A stretch of DNA of 15,647 nucleotides from Deltaproteobacteria bacterium. GTDB lineage: Bacteria; Desulfobacterota; Dissulfuribacteria; Dissulfuribacterales; UBA3076. The translations under genes were made by a program, and so were the position numbers. Under the pieces are notes generated by a model that did not search any database, was not told the origin of the DNA, and saw only the letters and a list, made by a program, of their open reading frames with translations. The DNA lies in the NCBI GenBank assembly GCA_021159445.1, contig JAGGRV010000070.1, positions 1 to 15,647 on the forward strand, given 5' to 3'. Shown piece after piece: positions 13,695 through 15,647 of the stretch (positions are counted from its first letter, which is position 1; each line of letters begins with the position of its first letter).

Positions 13695-15395
13695 TTAAAC
13701 GAGCAACATCTCAGTTGTAGCCTTTCCGGCCGGGACCATCGGGAATACCCCTTCTTCGCGAGCTATAGCAAATTCCATAATCGCCAAACCTTCCGCTTCA
13801 AGACCCTTGCTGAGCACACCATCAACCTCTTCCGGCTTGGTTGCCCTAAATCCTTTGGCCCCATACGCTTCAGCCAACTTAACGAAATCCGGAGTCATTT
13901 CAAACTCAGTAGCTGCATAACGACGATCATAGAACAGCTCCTGCCATTGTCTAACCATGCCGAGAAACTGGTTATTCAAAATGACTATTTTTACAGGCAG
14001 GCGTTGCTCCATGGCGGTCGCCATCTCCTGGATATTCATCTGTATGCTGCCGTCGCCGGCTACATCCACCACCAGCTTGTCAGGGAAGGCCATCTGGGCC
14101 CCAATAGCTGCAGGAAATCCATAACCCATGGTTCCAAGGCCGCCGGAAGTCAGGAGGGTCCGTGGCTCGTCAAATTTGTAGAATTGTGCAGTCCACATCT
14201 GGTTCTGACCGACCTCTGTAGTAATGATAGCCCGTCCCTTTGTCATCTCATATAGCTTTTCGATGACATTCTGAGGCTTGATTACGCCAGGCTCCTCTTT
14301 ATATGTGAGGGGATGGCGTTTTTTCCATGCATCGAGCTGCTGCAACCAGGCCTGGTGTTGGTCCATCCAGGCTTCAGCAGGGCGGCCACCATCCTTTGCG
14401 GCGTCCAACAGCTTCTTCAATACCCTTTTGCAATCACCCACTATAGGCACATCCACCTTTACGTTTTTCTGAATAGATGTGGGATCTATGTCCAGGTGAA
14501 TTATCTTGGCCAGCGGGGCAAATGCCTCGATTTTTCCGGTAACCCTGTCGTCAAAGCGGGCGCCAATAGCAATGATGAGATCACTGTTTGCCATGGCCAT
14601 GTTGGCACAGTATGTACCATGCATGCCCAACATACCCAGGCTCAACTCGTGAGTGCCGGGGAATCCGCCAAGCCCCATCAAAGTCATGGTTACCGGAATA
14701 TGCATCGCTTTAGCAAGTGCCCTGAGTTCCTTATGCGCATTGGAGATGATTATTCCGCCACCTGCGTAAATAACAGGCCGCTTTGCCTTTTCAATTAACC
14801 TGTACGCCCGCTCAACCTGTTTGCCGTGAGGCTCGATTACAGGATTATATGAACGGAGCTTTATCTCCTGTGGATAGTCAAACTCGGCCTTGCCGTTCTG
14901 AACATCCTTGGGAAGATCTACAAGGACCGGACCCGGCCGGCCTGATCTAGCAATATAAAAGGCTTCCTTAAGGACCTGAGGAAGATCCTTGACGTCTTTA
15001 ACAAGGTAATTGTGTTTTGTGCAAGGACGTGTAATGCCTACGATATCCACTTCCTGGAAGGCGTCATTACCAATCAGGGCAGTAGGTACCTGACCGGTAA
15101 ACACAACAATGGGAACTGAGTCCAAACTTGCTGTTGCTATACCTGTAACGGTGTTAGTAGCCCCCGGACCTGACGTGGCCACGCACACTCCCACCTTTCC
15201 GGAAGCCCTGGCATAACCATCGGCAGCATGGGCCGCGCCTTGCTCATGTCTGACCAAGACGTGCTTTATGGTGCCGTCTTTTTCCAAGGTATCGTAGAAA
15301 TCTATAATAGCCCCGCCGGGAAAGCCAAAGATAACATCGACACTTTCCCGCTTGAGGGCCTCTACGACCATTTGTTTTCCGGTCATCTTTGCCAT
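13695..15395 (-). CDS. ilvB: Acetolactate synthase large (catalytic) subunit
   Basis: A thiamine-diphosphate enzyme that condenses two pyruvates to acetolactate, or pyruvate with 2-ketobutyrate, the first common step of branched-chain synthesis. With the ATG at 15395 it is 566 residues. Seen: FGFPGGAIIDFYD (23-35), the catalytic Glu in VRHEQGAAHAADGYAR (E51), TSGPGATNTVTGIATA (74-89), a central FAD-binding region (about 190-340), and the TPP/Mg2+ motif GDGSIQMN through ILNN (448-475). The start is chosen by AGGGG eight bases before the ATG; the frame extends to a TTG at 15416 without a better site. It is the first gene of the minus-strand run, 56 nt downstream of a good promoter. The length and the adjacent ilvN favour the anabolic enzyme over catabolic AlsS. 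Confidence 0.97.
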   Translation of the reverse strand: MAKMTGKQMVVEALKRESVDVIFGFPGGAIIDFYDTLEKDGTIKHVLVRHEQGAAHAADGYARASGKVGVCVATSGPGATNTVTGIATASLDSVPIVVFTGQVPTALIGNDAFQEVDIVGITRPCTKHNYLVKDVKDLPQVLKEAFYIARSGRPGPVLVDLPKDVQNGKAEFDYPQEIKLRSYNPVIEPHGKQVERAYRLIEKAKRPVIYAGGGIIISNAHKELRALAKAMHIPVTMTLMGLGGFPGTHELSLGMLGMHGTYCANMAMANSDLIIAIGARFDDRVTGKIEAFAPLAKIIHLDIDPTSIQKNVKVDVPIVGDCKRVLKKLLDAAKDGGRPAEAWMDQHQAWLQQLDAWKKRHPLTYKEEPGVIKPQNVIEKLYEMTKGRAIITTEVGQNQMWTAQFYKFDEPRTLLTSGGLGTMGYGFPAAIGAQMAFPDKLVVDVAGDGSIQMNIQEMATAMEQRLPVKIVILNNQFLGMVRQWQELFYDRRYAATEFEMTPDFVKLAEAYGAKGFRATKPEEVDGVLSKGLEAEGLAIMEFAIAREEGVFPMVPAGKATTEMLLV

Positions 15396-15450
15396 GTACT
15401 TTACCCCTGTTAGCAATAGAATTAGGTTGGGAGTTCAAGGTAGTTTTTAA

Positions 15451-15479
15451 AGCTTATTCCCCTGTTTTTACGTTGTCAA
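15451..15479 (-). promoter_or_regulatory. Sigma70-like promoter of the ilv-leu cluster
   Basis: On the minus strand TTGACA (15474-15479, a perfect -35 box) is followed after 17 nt by TAAGCT (15451-15456), a partial -10 box. The expected transcript start is near 15444, giving a leader of about 50 nt. That leader has no short reading frame rich in Leu, Ile or Val codons and no evident terminator/antiterminator pair, so classical attenuation is not supported. Confidence 0.65.
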
Positions 15480-15494
15480 TAAAGTTAATCTTTT

Positions 15495-15647
15495 TTAGGA
15501 ACGGGAAATAAATAAGTTGAACAAAAATTAACAGAATTTTTTGTTGTATTCAAGGCGCGAGGAGCGAGCATAACGGGTTATGTGATCAACGAACAACGAA
15601 GAAGACGGCAAAAAAGACGTTAATTTGTTCAAGTTATTTATTGTACG
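15495..15647. repeat. Palindromic MITE-like element at the right edge
   Basis: The left arm, 15495-15547, matches window bases 1-53 as an inverted repeat (51/53). A second, diverged arm at 15619-15642 (GTTAATTTGTTCAAGTTATT) mirrors part of the first one. Between them are GGCGCGAGGAGCGAG, the perfect stem CATAAC-GG-GTTATG (15569-15582) and AACGAAGAAGACGGC. No protein is encoded. The element lies upstream of the ilvB promoter and is cut by, or ends at, the window edge. Confidence 0.85.

Noticed and set aside
13338..14255. 305-codon open frame on the plus strand opposite ilvN/ilvB
   Set aside because: Lies antisense to two clearly conserved genes, has no family resemblance and no ribosome site; a shadow frame.
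15395..15450. Leucine/isoleucine attenuator or T-box leader before ilvB
   Set aside because: The leader is about 50 nt, with no branched-chain-codon-rich peptide, no terminator pair and no T-box-like sequence.
1..15647. Composite transposon, genomic island or defence system
   Set aside because: No transposase, integrase, toxin-antitoxin, restriction or other defence gene is present; most of the content is core metabolism, so the inverted edge repeats alone do not support it.

Overview
The window reads as one stretch of a bacterial chromosome, most likely from the Desulfobacterota (old Deltaproteobacteria). The grounds are the gene order ilvB-ilvN-ilvC-psd-pssA-leuA, an archaeal-type LeuC/LeuD pair, a long class II fructose-bisphosphate aldolase, moderate GC, and many palindromic repeats between genes. 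The lineage is inferred from recalled gene order and protein style, not from a search.

Layout: bases 222-1890 (+ strand) hold a small GIY-YIG nuclease-family gene and an unrecognised 380-residue coiled-coil gene. Bases 1976-15395 (all - strand, so read right to left) hold thirteen tightly packed genes: ilvB, ilvN, ilvC, psd, pssA, leuA, leuC, leuD, leuB, asd, a class II aldolase, rsmD and coaD. A sigma70-like promoter lies just upstream of ilvB. IlvBN and IlvC make the branched-chain keto-acid precursors, LeuA/LeuCD/LeuB carry 2-ketoisovalerate to 2-ketoisocaproate, and Asd supplies aspartate semialdehyde for the threonine (hence isoleucine), lysine and methionine branches. PssA and Psd make phosphatidylethanolamine. 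The distal genes are housekeeping (aldolase, 16S rRNA methylation, CoA synthesis). ilvD and a branched-chain aminotransferase are not in the window.

The genes are ordinary; the spaces between them are not. At least four repeat families fill the gaps: (A) a TGAACC-rich repeat ending in GTGAACGGTTAC, (B) paired arms rich in TTAGCTATTAGC, (C) paired arms rich in TTGAATGTTGAATT around a T-rich hairpin, and (D) an octanucleotide GTGATTTG run. Several overlap the stop codons of operon genes, and D forms the 5' coding end of coaD. The window is also bracketed by a 53-bp inverted repeat (51/53 identical), positions 1-53 against 15495-15547, the right copy being part of a larger palindromic element. 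I found no rRNA, tRNA, CRISPR array, transposase, phage or recognised defence gene. The best leads are the repeats, the coiled-coil gene between inverted family A copies, the octamer run in coaD, and an NADP-like cofactor motif in LeuB.
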